38,716 nucleotides of DNA from Defluviicoccus sp. (lineage in GTDB: Bacteria; Pseudomonadota; Alphaproteobacteria; MPNO01). Under the pieces are notes generated by a model. The model was not told the origin of the DNA. It did not search any database and saw only the letters and a program-made list of their open reading frames with translations. Location: contig JAPPIT010000177.1 in the NCBI GenBank assembly GCA_028820505.1, forward strand, positions 1 through 38,716, written 5' to 3'. Shown in pieces: positions 16,532 through 24,014 of this stretch. A program made the translations under genes and the position numbers. Each line of letters starts with the position of its first letter. Position 1 is the first letter of the stretch.

Positions 16532-17955
16532 CCTTCCATCAGCCGGTCGACGATGCCGGCCAGCGAATCCCAGTCGCAGGCGCCGTAGCTGTAGCCGCTC
16601 ATCACGAATCCCGGGCCGGCGTAGAACTTCTCGTACTGGGCGTGGCGGCCGGCGAATTCCGAGCTCAGGAGGTCCCAGGCGAGGCGGAGCAGCTTCATGC
16701 GCTCCTTGGCGGTCTCGTCCGGGGTCGACCAGTAGGTCTCGAACTTCTCGGCGAGCGCGGGATCTTGTAGCACCGACGAATCGGCCGGCATCTGGATCGG
16801 CCCGCCGCCCAGGAGTTCGCGCACCGTCTCGCAGATCGCGCCGTGGTTGTTGGAGCACCAGTGGAGCGCGGCGTACATGTAACGCCGGTTCACGGTCACG
16901 AACCCCGGCACCATCTCCTCGCAGGAATGGAGCTGGCCCATCAGCATCCCTTCGAGCGCCGCGAGCTTCGCCGCGAGGTCGCCGAGAGTCGCCGCGACCG
17001 CCGGGATCCCGATCGTCCGGTTGGAGACGCAGACCCGGTGCGCCACGGCGACGATCAGCTTCAGCTTCTCCAGGAAGCGGATATTGGCCTGGTGGTTGGC
17101 GAGCGAGTGTCCCGGCGTCCGCACGTAGATTTCCCGCGTCATCCCGACATTGTCGTGCAGGAACACGTCCTCCCACGGCACATGCACGTCCTCGAAGAGG
17201 ACCGCCGCGTCGGTCTCGTCGAAGCGCCAGGTAAGCGGCATGTCGAACTCGCTCGTCGCGAACTTCTCGTAGGGCTTGCGCGACCAGATCGACACGCCGG
17301 GCGCGTTCAGCGGCACCGCGCAGGTGATCGTCTCGGCCTCGTTGCCGGGCGGCACCGGCTGCAGATTGCCTACCCATGTGTCGTGGCAGAAGACCGCCGA
17401 CGTTCCGATCATCTTGAGCCCGTTGAGGGTGATGCCCCTGTCGTCTTCCGCCGTCACCCTGAGCGTCGGCGACGTCGCCCCCGGCTCGCCGCGCCGCGTG
17501 CCCTGCGGGTTGGTGACGGTATGGGTGGTGAACAAATCGTCGCGCCGCGCGCGCCGGTAATAGCGCATCAGGTTGTCGCCGGTTCCCGGGCGCAATTCCT
17601 CGAACAGCTCCGGCCGGGTGGCGAGCCCCGACAGGTAGCTCGGGAAATTGTCGGGCGAGCGGCCGAGCAGGCCGTAGCTCCAGGACGCGATCTGGCGGTG
17701 GGTCTCGTAGCGGCGCTCCAGATCCTCCCGGCTGCGCGGGCGGAGGAAATAGGTCGAGAACGCCTCCCCGTCCTCCTCGCACACCATCAGCGAGCGGTTC
17801 TCCGCCGCGCGCTTGCGGTCGTAGATCGAGGCGAACGAGCGCGCCGCGTTGCGGAACGCCGGATGGGCGGTCACGTCGTCGACGCGTTCCTTGCCGATAT
17901 AGACCGTCCGCCCGTCGCGCAGGCTCTCCAGATATTCCTCGCCCGTCAGCAGCAA
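16516..17955 (-). CDS. 4-hydroxyphenylacetate 3-hydroxylase family (HpaB-like) flavin monooxygenase
   Basis: About 479 residues, matching the HpaB large-component family throughout. The N-terminus has TGEEYLESLRDGRTVYI, KERVDDVTAHPAFRNAA and LYD-like ASIYDRKRA. The middle domain has the flavin-site segment IGTSAVFCHD, and FEDVHVPWEDVFL follows. These enzymes ortho-hydroxylate phenols with reduced FAD. The HpaC-type flavin reductase is not in the window. I prefer a TTG start at 17955, with AGAGGAG six bases upstream, giving the usual family N-terminus. An ATG at 18072 would add 39 atypical residues and overlap the divergent MmgE/PrpD gene. The start is the least certain point. Confidence 0.9.
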   Translation of the reverse strand: MLLTGEEYLESLRDGRTVYIGKERVDDVTAHPAFRNAARSFASIYDRKRAAENRSLMVCEEDGEAFSTYFLRPRSREDLERRYETHRQIASWSYGLLGRSPDNFPSYLSGLATRPELFEELRPGTGDNLMRYYRRARRDDLFTTHTVTNPQGTRRGEPGATSPTLRVTAEDDRGITLNGLKMIGTSAVFCHDTWVGNLQPVPPGNEAETITCAVPLNAPGVSIWSRKPYEKFATSEFDMPLTWRFDETDAAVLFEDVHVPWEDVFLHDNVGMTREIYVRTPGHSLANHQANIRFLEKLKLIVAVAHRVCVSNRTIGIPAVAATLGDLAAKLAALEGMLMGQLHSCEEMVPGFVTVNRRYMYAALHWCSNNHGAICETVRELLGGGPIQMPADSSVLQDPALAEKFETYWSTPDETAKERMKLLRLAWDLLSSEFAGRHAQYEKFYAGPGFVMSGYSYGACDWDSLAGIVDRLMEGYDAP

Positions 17956-18055
17956 ACGCCCGCTCCTCTGCCATGACGAAGCGGGAGGGTCGAAGATCGG
18001 AATTCTAGTCTCCGCCCGCCGTCGCCGCACCGGGTCATGTACGCTAAGCTCGGGT

Positions 18056-19444
18056 ATGAGTCGAGAAACCACCCGGGAACTGGCCGAATTCGCCGCCGCG
18101 CTGCGGCTGGAGGACGTGCCCGTCGACGTGCGCGACTCCGCGAAGGCCTTGCTGCTCGATGCGCTCGCCTGCGCGTTCGCCGGGCACGAAGGCGAGGAGA
18201 CCGGCCAGATTGGCGCGCTCGCGTCCGCGCTCGGCTCCTCCCCGGAGAGCGTCGTCGTCGGCGGGGAGCCGATGTCGCTGGCGGGCGCCGTGCTGATGAA
18301 CGGCTACCTGATCACCGCCGTCACCATGTGCGACGTCCACCGCGCCACGCTGACCCATGTGACGCCCGAGATCGTCCCGCCGGCGCTTGCCATCGCCGCG
18401 CGCGACGACGCGTCGGGCGCCGACCTCCTCGCCGCGCTGATCGCCGGGCTGGAGGTGACGACGCGGATCGGCCTCGGGCTCGACTACCCAGCGTTCCGGA
18501 AGAGGGGATGGCACGGGCCGGGCGTCGTCGGGCCGTTCGGCGCCGCGGCCGCGGTGGGGCGCCTGCGCGGCTTCGATGCCGATACCATGGCGCGCGCCTT
18601 CGGCCTCGCCGGCAGCCAGTCCGCCGGCACCTTCGCCGCCTGGGGGACGCCGACCGTCAAGTGGCATCAGTGCCGCGCGGCGCTGTCCGGGCTGATGGCG
18701 GCGCTGCTGGCGGAGCAGGATTTCGCCGCCGCGCGGAATTTCCTGACCGCGCCCGACGGCGGGTTGTTCTCGACCTACGCGGAGGGCGGGCTTCCGGAGC
18801 TTGCCACGCGGAACCTCGGGCGGCACTGGGAGCTGCAGCGGATCTCGCTTCGCCTGTGGCCGGCCGCGACCGCCTTGCAGGACGTTCTGACTGCGCTCGC
18901 CGGGCTGGAGGAGAACATCGCCTTCGGGGACATCGCGCGGGTCCGGCTCGCGCTGCCGAAGACGGCGTTCGACATGCATGGCGGATTCTCGACATACCGC
19001 GCGAAGTTCGAGGCGCTGCTCTCGGCGCATTACGTGGCGGCGGTCTATCTGCGGGACCGGACGCTGACCCTCGATCGGTTCGAGCCGGCCTGCTACGACG
19101 ACCCGGCGCTCCGCCGCTTCGCCGCCGAACGGGTCGAGGCGGTCCACGACCCGGGGCTCGGGGGCGGCCAGGCCGTCGTCGAAATAGAGACCGCGGACGG
19201 CGCGCGTCATATCGCGCGCTGCGACCGCACGCTGGGGAGCCCGGAAAACCCGCTGTCGCGCGCGCAGGTGCGGGAAAAGTTCAGGACCTATGCCGCGCCC
19301 GCGTTGGGAGAGGCGGGGGTCGACCGGATCGTCGCCGCTATCGACGGCCTGGAATCGTTCGGATCGTCGCGCGAACCGGTGTCGTGGCTGGGTGCAGGGG
19401 AATACGCGCCCTTCGATACGCCGCTTCGCGGCTACTCAGGGTGA
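18056..19444 (+). CDS. MmgE/PrpD family protein
   Basis: A 462-residue protein of the MmgE/PrpD family, which includes 2-methylcitrate dehydratase, cis-aconitate decarboxylase and related acid dehydratases. The family is seen in RDSAKALLLDALACAFAGHE, the TMCDVHRATLTHVTP catalytic region, LEVTTRIGLGL, WHGPGVVGPFGAAAAVGRL and the GLAGSQSAGTFAAWG motif. It probably dehydrates or decarboxylates a small organic acid. It stands alone between the HpaB-like gene and a convergent hypothetical gene. Its last codons (FDTPLRGYSG and stop) lie inside a repeat element (19411-19500), so the natural C-terminus may have been replaced or extended. Confidence 0.92.
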   Translation: MSRETTRELAEFAAALRLEDVPVDVRDSAKALLLDALACAFAGHEGEETGQIGALASALGSSPESVVVGGEPMSLAGAVLMNGYLITAVTMCDVHRATLTHVTPEIVPPALAIAARDDASGADLLAALIAGLEVTTRIGLGLDYPAFRKRGWHGPGVVGPFGAAAAVGRLRGFDADTMARAFGLAGSQSAGTFAAWGTPTVKWHQCRAALSGLMAALLAEQDFAAARNFLTAPDGGLFSTYAEGGLPELATRNLGRHWELQRISLRLWPAATALQDVLTALAGLEENIAFGDIARVRLALPKTAFDMHGGFSTYRAKFEALLSAHYVAAVYLRDRTLTLDRFEPACYDDPALRRFAAERVEAVHDPGLGGGQAVVEIETADGARHIARCDRTLGSPENPLSRAQVREKFRTYAAPALGEAGVDRIVAAIDGLESFGSSREPVSWLGAGEYAPFDTPLRGYSG

Positions 19445-19500
19445 GGAGAACGCCTGAGTATCCTCGTCCCGAGTAGGCGCGTCAGCGCCGTATCGAGGGA
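19411..19500. repeat. Inverted repeat pair overlapping the MmgE/PrpD stop codon
   Basis: Arm 1 (19411-19447) contains TTCGATACGCCGCTTCGCGG then CTACTCAGGGTGAGGA. Arm 2 (19461-19500) is an imperfect inverted copy: TCCTCGTCCCGAGTAGGCGC then GTCAGCGCCGTATCGAGGGA. Sequences of this type (TTCGATACG...CTACTCAGG) are known to me as dispersed intergenic repeats in alphaproteobacterial genomes. Arm 1 encodes the last ten residues and the stop of the upstream gene. The pair could form a long hairpin between two convergent genes. Confidence 0.7.
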
Positions 19501-19503
19501 CGG

Positions 19504-19947
19504 CTAACGCCGCACCTCGCATTCGATGGTCCAGCTCACCGCGCCCGCCTCTTCGCGCCGCGCCAGGTCGACCCGGGAATTCGCCTTGAGCGCCGCGGCG
19601 GCCGCCTGGCGCAGCTCGTCCCGGACCGTCTCCGGCAGATCGTCGAAGTCGAGGGCGAGCCTGACCGGTGACTTCGCGCGCGCCGGGCTCGAAGCGGGTC
19701 TCTTTCGCCGCGCCCCGTTGGTCTCCTTGCCGCCCCAGATATTGTCCCAGCCGGAGCGGTATTCCGGCGTCTTTACGTTGCTGAAATAGCCGTAATGGAC
19801 CTCGCTCTTGCCGCCCACCGAGTCGCGGGCCGATTTCCCCGTCGTCGAGGTCGACGGCTCGCTCGAAGTCGATGTTTTGGCGGTATCGGCGGCGCTCTTG
19901 GTCTCTTTCTTTTCCGCGGCCGGTTTCGCGGTCGAGGCTTCGCTCAT
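19504..19947 (-). CDS. Hypothetical protein with disordered N-terminus
   Basis: A 147-residue protein of unknown function. The first 45 residues are Ser/Thr/Ala/Lys-rich and likely disordered (SAADTAKTSTSSEPSTSTTG). A short conserved-looking segment follows, EVHYGYFSNVKTPEYRSGWD. The C-terminal domain (about 95-147) reads PVRLALDFDDLPETVRDELR and ends in an acidic/hydrophobic beta strand. No enzyme motif, signal peptide or membrane segment is seen. I prefer the second ATG (19947) because MSEAS is a normal start; an ATG at 19959 would add four residues. It is monocistronic and convergent to MmgE/PrpD. Confidence 0.7.
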   Translation of the reverse strand: MSEASTAKPAAEKKETKSAADTAKTSTSSEPSTSTTGKSARDSVGGKSEVHYGYFSNVKTPEYRSGWDNIWGGKETNGARRKRPASSPARAKSPVRLALDFDDLPETVRDELRQAAAAALKANSRVDLARREEAGAVSWTIECEVRR

Positions 19948-20060
19948 CGTTCGCACCAATCTCCGGGTCGAAAAAAGCGAATTCTGTTACATCGACAAGC
20001 CGCCCGTTGCAATAGCGCGAAACGCGCTAGAATGAGCTGGAGCCAGGGGGAGAGAAGGGC

Positions 20061-21284
20061 ATGGACGGCACCGCGGCGCGGAAATTCAATGTCGGCGGGG
20101 TCCTGCTCGACCGGCCGTTCAAGCTCCGCAGGCTCGGCCATTTCGGCTTCAACGCCGTGAATTTCGACGCGTGCATGCGGTTCTATACCGACCTGCTCGG
20201 CTTCTCGCTCTCCGATCCGATCGATTTCGGGCCCCGGATCGAGGACGAGGCGGTGCGCGAGAGCTTCGAGACGACCGTCGGGTGGTTCATGCGCCACGGC
20301 GGCGACCATCACTCCTTCGTGCTCTTCCCCAAGCCGGTTCTCGATCATATGGGCGGGCGCTCGGCGAAGCCCGACATGACGATCAACCAGATCACCTGGC
20401 AGGTCGGCAGCCTGCGCGAGGTCACCGGGGCGGAAGACTGGCTGCGCGGGCTCGACAACCCGATCCGCCGGTCGGGCCGCGACACCCCGGGGTCGAACTG
20501 GCACGTCTATCCCTACGACCCCGACGAGCACCTGAACGAGCTCTATTACGGCATCGAGCAGATCGGATGGGACGGGCTTTCGAAGCCCGGGGCGCTGCAC
20601 GAGGAGAAGTTCGTCGAGCAGCCGGGCCTGCCGCAGATCTCCGAATACGCCGAAGTCGAGAGGGCGCGGACGCACGGTACCGACCTCGCGTCCGGCTACC
20701 GCCACGAGCAGACGCTGGAGGCGAAATACGATGTCGGCGGGGTGCTGCTGCCGCGGCCCTTCAAGGTGGTCCGGATCGGCCCGGTCAGGCTGTTCGTCGG
20801 GGACGTGGACGAGGCGCTCGCTTTCTATCGCGACCGGCTCGGCATGACCCCGACCGAGGAGATCGCCTGGAACGGGCACCGCTGCGTTTTCCTCCGGGTC
20901 AACACCGAGCACCATTCGCTGGCGCTCTACCCGATCGCGCTCAGGGCCGAGCTGGGGCTGAGCGCGCACACCTCCTGCATGTCCTTCGGCGCGCAGGTCG
21001 GCGACTACGCCCAGCTCAGGGCTTCCGTCCGGTTCCTCGAGGAAAACGGCGTCGAGGTCGTCCGCCTGCCGCCCGAGCTGTCGCCCGGGATCGACTATTC
21101 GGCGTTCGCCATCGACCCCGACGGCCACGCGATCCAGCTCTACTACTATATGGAGCAGATCGGCTGGGACGGACAGCCGCGCAAGGCCTCCGAGCGCCGC
21201 CAGGCGGGCGGCGACTGGCCCGAGGCGCTCGACCCGCTGCCCGACACCTTCGCCGGCGAGCCGTTCCTGGGGCCGTTGGGGTAG
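20061..21284 (+). CDS. Two-domain VOC (glyoxalase/extradiol dioxygenase-like) protein
   Basis: A 407-residue protein made of two related halves. Each begins with a VGGVLL-x-RPFK segment (residues 11 and about 228) and ends with EQIGWDG. Each half has the paired beta-alpha-beta modules of the VOC superfamily and resembles the catalytic half of type I extradiol dioxygenases (LGHFGF, HHSFVLF, NELYYG). In the first half His27 and Glu160 fit metal ligands, but Gln110 stands where the second His is usual. In the second half the first ligand is replaced (IGPVRL) and Glu becomes Gln (IQLYYY). The chemistry is therefore unclear. It starts after GGGGGAGAG and is followed 31 bases later by a SnoaL-like gene. 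Confidence 0.88.
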   Translation: MDGTAARKFNVGGVLLDRPFKLRRLGHFGFNAVNFDACMRFYTDLLGFSLSDPIDFGPRIEDEAVRESFETTVGWFMRHGGDHHSFVLFPKPVLDHMGGRSAKPDMTINQITWQVGSLREVTGAEDWLRGLDNPIRRSGRDTPGSNWHVYPYDPDEHLNELYYGIEQIGWDGLSKPGALHEEKFVEQPGLPQISEYAEVERARTHGTDLASGYRHEQTLEAKYDVGGVLLPRPFKVVRIGPVRLFVGDVDEALAFYRDRLGMTPTEEIAWNGHRCVFLRVNTEHHSLALYPIALRAELGLSAHTSCMSFGAQVGDYAQLRASVRFLEENGVEVVRLPPELSPGIDYSAFAIDPDGHAIQLYYYMEQIGWDGQPRKASERRQAGGDWPEALDPLPDTFAGEPFLGPLG

Positions 21285-21315
21285 GCGGGTTGCGCCCGAA
21301 CGAGGGGAGACTTCG

Positions 21316-21732
21316 ATGAGCGATTCGAAGGAAGCGGCACTGAGCTTCTATCACGCCTGCGAAAGCGGCGCGGGCTGGGCGGGATGCGTCGAATACTGTC
21401 ATCCCGACGCGGGGTTTTCCGCACAGGCGGGAGCCATCGCGGAGATGAAGACCCTGGAAGCCTATTGCGACTGGATGAAGGGCGTCGTGACGATCCTGCC
21501 GGATGCCGGCTACGACCTCAAAGCGGTCGGGGCGGACGAAGAGAACGACAGGGTCACGATCTTCGGCGTTTTCTCCGGAACGCATGCCGGCGAAGGCGGG
21601 CCGGTTCCGCCCACCGGGAAGAAGACCGAATCCGACTATGTCTACGTGGCGGACATGCGCGACGGAAAGATCGCGCACGTCACCAAGATCTGGAACGACG
21701 GCTGGGCCTTCAACCAGCTCGGCTGGGGGTAG
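21316..21732 (+). CDS. SnoaL-like/NTF2-fold protein
   Basis: A 138-residue small protein of the NTF2-like superfamily. The N-terminal helices are EAALSFYHACESG, followed by the cone-shaped beta-sheet pattern VEYCHPDAGFSAQ, DRVTIFGVFSGTH and ending in YVADMRDGKIAHVTKIWND, which is typical of SnoaL-type proteins. The fold serves isomerases, dehydratases, cyclases and simple binding proteins. It lies 31 bases after the VOC gene, with a good GAGGGGAG ribosome site, so the two are one operon. It may isomerise or bind the VOC product. Confidence 0.85.
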   Translation: MSDSKEAALSFYHACESGAGWAGCVEYCHPDAGFSAQAGAIAEMKTLEAYCDWMKGVVTILPDAGYDLKAVGADEENDRVTIFGVFSGTHAGEGGPVPPTGKKTESDYVYVADMRDGKIAHVTKIWNDGWAFNQLGWG

Positions 21733-21806
21733 CCCGCCTCGTAGGGATAGGTTGAGGGGCGGCCGGCGGGCGCGGTCCGGCGACGGAAGCGCCGCCACTG
21801 CCCCCT

Positions 21807-21841
21807 TCCGTCATGCCCGGACTTGTTCCGGGCATCCACGT
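21807..21841. repeat. REP-like palindrome, left member of an inverted pair
   Basis: A 35-bp unit containing the palindrome core TGCCCGGACTTGTTCCGGGC flanked by GTCA and ATCCACG. The exact reverse complement of the whole unit is found at 21888-21910 plus 22201-22212, where it is interrupted. The GGACTTGTTCC core is a REP-type element common in alphaproteobacteria. A further copy is at 26490-26520. Confidence 0.8.
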
Positions 21842-21910
21842 CTTGCGGCATCGCAGTGCAAGCGGGCGCCGGCGAGGTGGAGGAGGGACGTGGATGCCCG
21901 GAACAAGTCC

Positions 21911-22189
21911 ATTGCTGTCCGGTTTAACTTTGGTGGATGGGGTGTATGGCCAGGTTACCCGCGGGTTTCCGGCGCACCGGTCCGGTCGAGGCTCGGATTG
22001 CGGGACGCTCGCACCTCCCTCCCGTGTCCCCTGCTGTCACCCCGGACTTGTTCCGGGGTCCAGACTGTCAGGCGCCGCTCTCGCCCGGCTTCCCTGGACC
22101 CCGGAACAAGTCCGGGGTGACAGCGGAGGGGCGGAGACGGTCCCGTTTGTCGGCACAGAGCCCGTTCCGAAGTTAAACCAGACAGCAGT
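21911..22189. mobile_element. MITE-like non-autonomous insertion with inverted ends and 11-bp target duplication
   Basis: The ends are inverted repeats matching at 19 of 22 positions: ATTGCTGTCCGGTTTAACTT on the left, and the reverse complement of the right end, ACTGCTGTCTGGTTTAACTT. Both sides carry GGAACAAGTCC (21900-21910 and 22190-22200), a direct duplication of the REP target. No transposase frame fits inside 279 bp. A duplication of this length fits IS4-like transposases acting in trans, which is inference. The element carries its own REP pair (22033-22124). Confidence 0.8.
22033..22124. repeat. Perfect 31-bp inverted repeat (REP pair) inside the MITE
   Basis: Bases 22033-22063 (GCTGTCACCCCGG, then ACTTGTTCCGGGGTCCAG) are the exact reverse complement of 22094-22124, with 30 bp between. 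Each arm has the same ACTTGTTCC core as the outer REPs but with CCCCGG/GGGGTCC flanks. On RNA it would make a very stable cruciform-like hairpin. Confidence 0.85.
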
Positions 22190-22273
22190 GGAACAAGTCC
22201 GGGCATGACGGACGAGGTGTCGTTGGCTTCCGACTCGTCGACTTAGCCCTATAAGCCCCCTTCGGGACGCCTC

Positions 22274-23995
22274 TTACGCCGCCGCTTCCGCCAGCAGCGC
22301 GTCGGAGATCTTCTCGGCGCACATGATGGTGGGGATGTTGGTGTTGGCGCGCGGGACGCAGGGGAAGATCGAGGCGTCGCACACGGTCAGCCCCTCGACG
22401 CCGTAGACCGCGCCCGACGGGTCGGCGACCGCCATCGGGTCGTCCGCCGCGCCCATCCGGCAGGTCCCAGACGGGTGCCAGCAGCCGGTGACGTTCCCGC
22501 GCACGTATTCCTCCATCCGCTTCTCGTCGCCCAGCAGGTCCCGGAGCGTGTCCCCCATGGTGATCAGGTTCCTGATCGCGGAGCGCCGGACCGGCCCGGG
22601 CAGATCGAGGATGGCGGCGAGGATCGTGGTCAGGACGCGGTTCTTCGTCGTCACCGCGCCGATCCTCTTCACGCGCTCCGAATAGGCGCTGGGGAAGGGG
22701 TCGCGGGCGATCCTTCGCAGCGTGGGGTGATCGAAATAACCCGCCATGCGCCGGAGACCCTGGGTCAGGCGGTCGTAGTCGCGCCGGTCGGACAGCATGT
22801 TGAAATCGACGTCGGGCTCGGCTGCCGGATCGGCGCTCGCCAGCCGCAGCCTGCCGCGCGAATAGGGCTTGTTGCACCACATCAGGAACGATCCCAGACG
22901 GATGCCCACCGGATGCCAGCCCGACTTGGCCGTCACCGAGACATACATGTCGCCCGGCCCGCAATCGGCCACCCCCGAGGAGTAGCGGAAGGCGATATGG
23001 GCGTGTCTCCGGTCCGGCGTGCGGAGCCGCGCGCCGTTGGAGAGATAGGCGGAGACGGCAAGCGTCGGATGCTCGTTCAGATTGGCGCCGACGCCCGGGC
23101 GGTCGGCGACCACGTCGATGCCGAGATCGCGCAAGTCGCCCGCGGGCCCGACGCCCGAGCGCATCAGGAGAGGGGGCGTGTGGAGCGCGCCGGAAGACAC
23201 GACGATTCGATTGCCGCGGACCTCATGCGTTTTCCCCCGCTGTCTGACGTGCGCGCCCGTAACCCGCTTGCCTTCGGAGATCAGGCGTTCGACCGTCGTT
23301 TCCGAAACGATGTGGAGATTGGGCCGCTTGCGCGCCTCGGCGTCGAGGAACCCCATCGCCGCCGACGCCCGTTGCTCGTCCTTGTTGGAGATCGCGCAGG
23401 CGAACCAGCCGTCCTCGAAGAACCCGTTCTGGTCGGGCAGGGGCTTGAGACCGTCATCGGTCAAGGCTTGGGAGACGGCACGCGAGAAATCCGTCCATTC
23501 CGGCTCGGGCACGCGGCGCACCGGGATCGGGCCGTCCTTGCCGTGATAGTCGTCGTCGATGTCCTGGTCGGTCTCCAGCTTCCTGAAATAGGGCAGAACG
23601 TCGTCCCAGCCCCAGCCGCGCGCGCCGAGCGACTCCCACTCGTCGTAATCGAGCGGCGCGCCGCGATTGGCCATCTGGGCGTTGATCGACGAGCCGCCCC
23701 CGACCACGCGGGCCTGCTCCATGAAGCGCGGGGTGCGCCGGTCCGGCTCGTTGGTCGGGTTGTGCGACAGGCGGACCTTGAGATCGCTCCAGTGATAGGC
23801 GGGATTGAAGGCGGCGCCCAGCGCGTAGGAGCTGCGGATGTCCGCGGGCTCGCTGCCGGGCGGATAATCCTTGCCCGCCTCGATCAGCGCGACCTCGCCG
23901 CGGCCGTCCGCCGACAGCCGGTTGGCAAGCGTGCAGCCGGCCGACCCGCCGCCGAGGATCACGTAGTCGAAACGCTTCGAAAAAATCTCCGACAC
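22274..23995 (-). CDS. GMC family FAD-dependent oxidoreductase (choline dehydrogenase-like)
   Basis: A 573-residue glucose-methanol-choline oxidoreductase that oxidises an alcohol to an aldehyde or ketone. The N-terminal FAD-binding motif is ILGGGSAGCTLANRL (about residues 13-27). The GMC signature 1 region is RVVGGGSSINAQMANRG, and signature 2 is SSGALHTPPLLMRSGVGP. The catalytic His is in CWHPSGTCRMG, and the second active-site position is in ANTNIPTIMCAEK. No signal peptide is seen. Its start lies 19 bases after the stop of the second UbiD gene on the same strand, so the two form an operon. The natural alcohol substrate is unknown. Confidence 0.94.
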   Translation of the reverse strand: MSEIFSKRFDYVILGGGSAGCTLANRLSADGRGEVALIEAGKDYPPGSEPADIRSSYALGAAFNPAYHWSDLKVRLSHNPTNEPDRRTPRFMEQARVVGGGSSINAQMANRGAPLDYDEWESLGARGWGWDDVLPYFRKLETDQDIDDDYHGKDGPIPVRRVPEPEWTDFSRAVSQALTDDGLKPLPDQNGFFEDGWFACAISNKDEQRASAAMGFLDAEARKRPNLHIVSETTVERLISEGKRVTGAHVRQRGKTHEVRGNRIVVSSGALHTPPLLMRSGVGPAGDLRDLGIDVVADRPGVGANLNEHPTLAVSAYLSNGARLRTPDRRHAHIAFRYSSGVADCGPGDMYVSVTAKSGWHPVGIRLGSFLMWCNKPYSRGRLRLASADPAAEPDVDFNMLSDRRDYDRLTQGLRRMAGYFDHPTLRRIARDPFPSAYSERVKRIGAVTTKNRVLTTILAAILDLPGPVRRSAIRNLITMGDTLRDLLGDEKRMEEYVRGNVTGCWHPSGTCRMGAADDPMAVADPSGAVYGVEGLTVCDASIFPCVPRANTNIPTIMCAEKISDALLAEAAA

Positions 23996-24014
23996 CCGTC
24001 GAGCTCCTACCCGT

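Larger units (their letters stand above)
21888..22212. repeat. REP-like palindrome, right member, split by an insertion
   Basis: Bases 21888-21910 and 22201-22212 joined together give a perfect inverted copy of the left unit at 21807-21841. Between them lie the 279-bp insertion (21911-22189) and a duplicated 11-bp GGAACAAGTCC (22190-22200). The original arrangement was therefore an intact inverted REP pair (REPIN-like) with 46 bp between units. Confidence 0.8.

Noticed and set aside
15128-17974. Minus-strand 948-codon open frame
   Set aside because: It runs out of frame through the HpaB-like gene and antisense through the Rieske oxygenase; no family feature is present.
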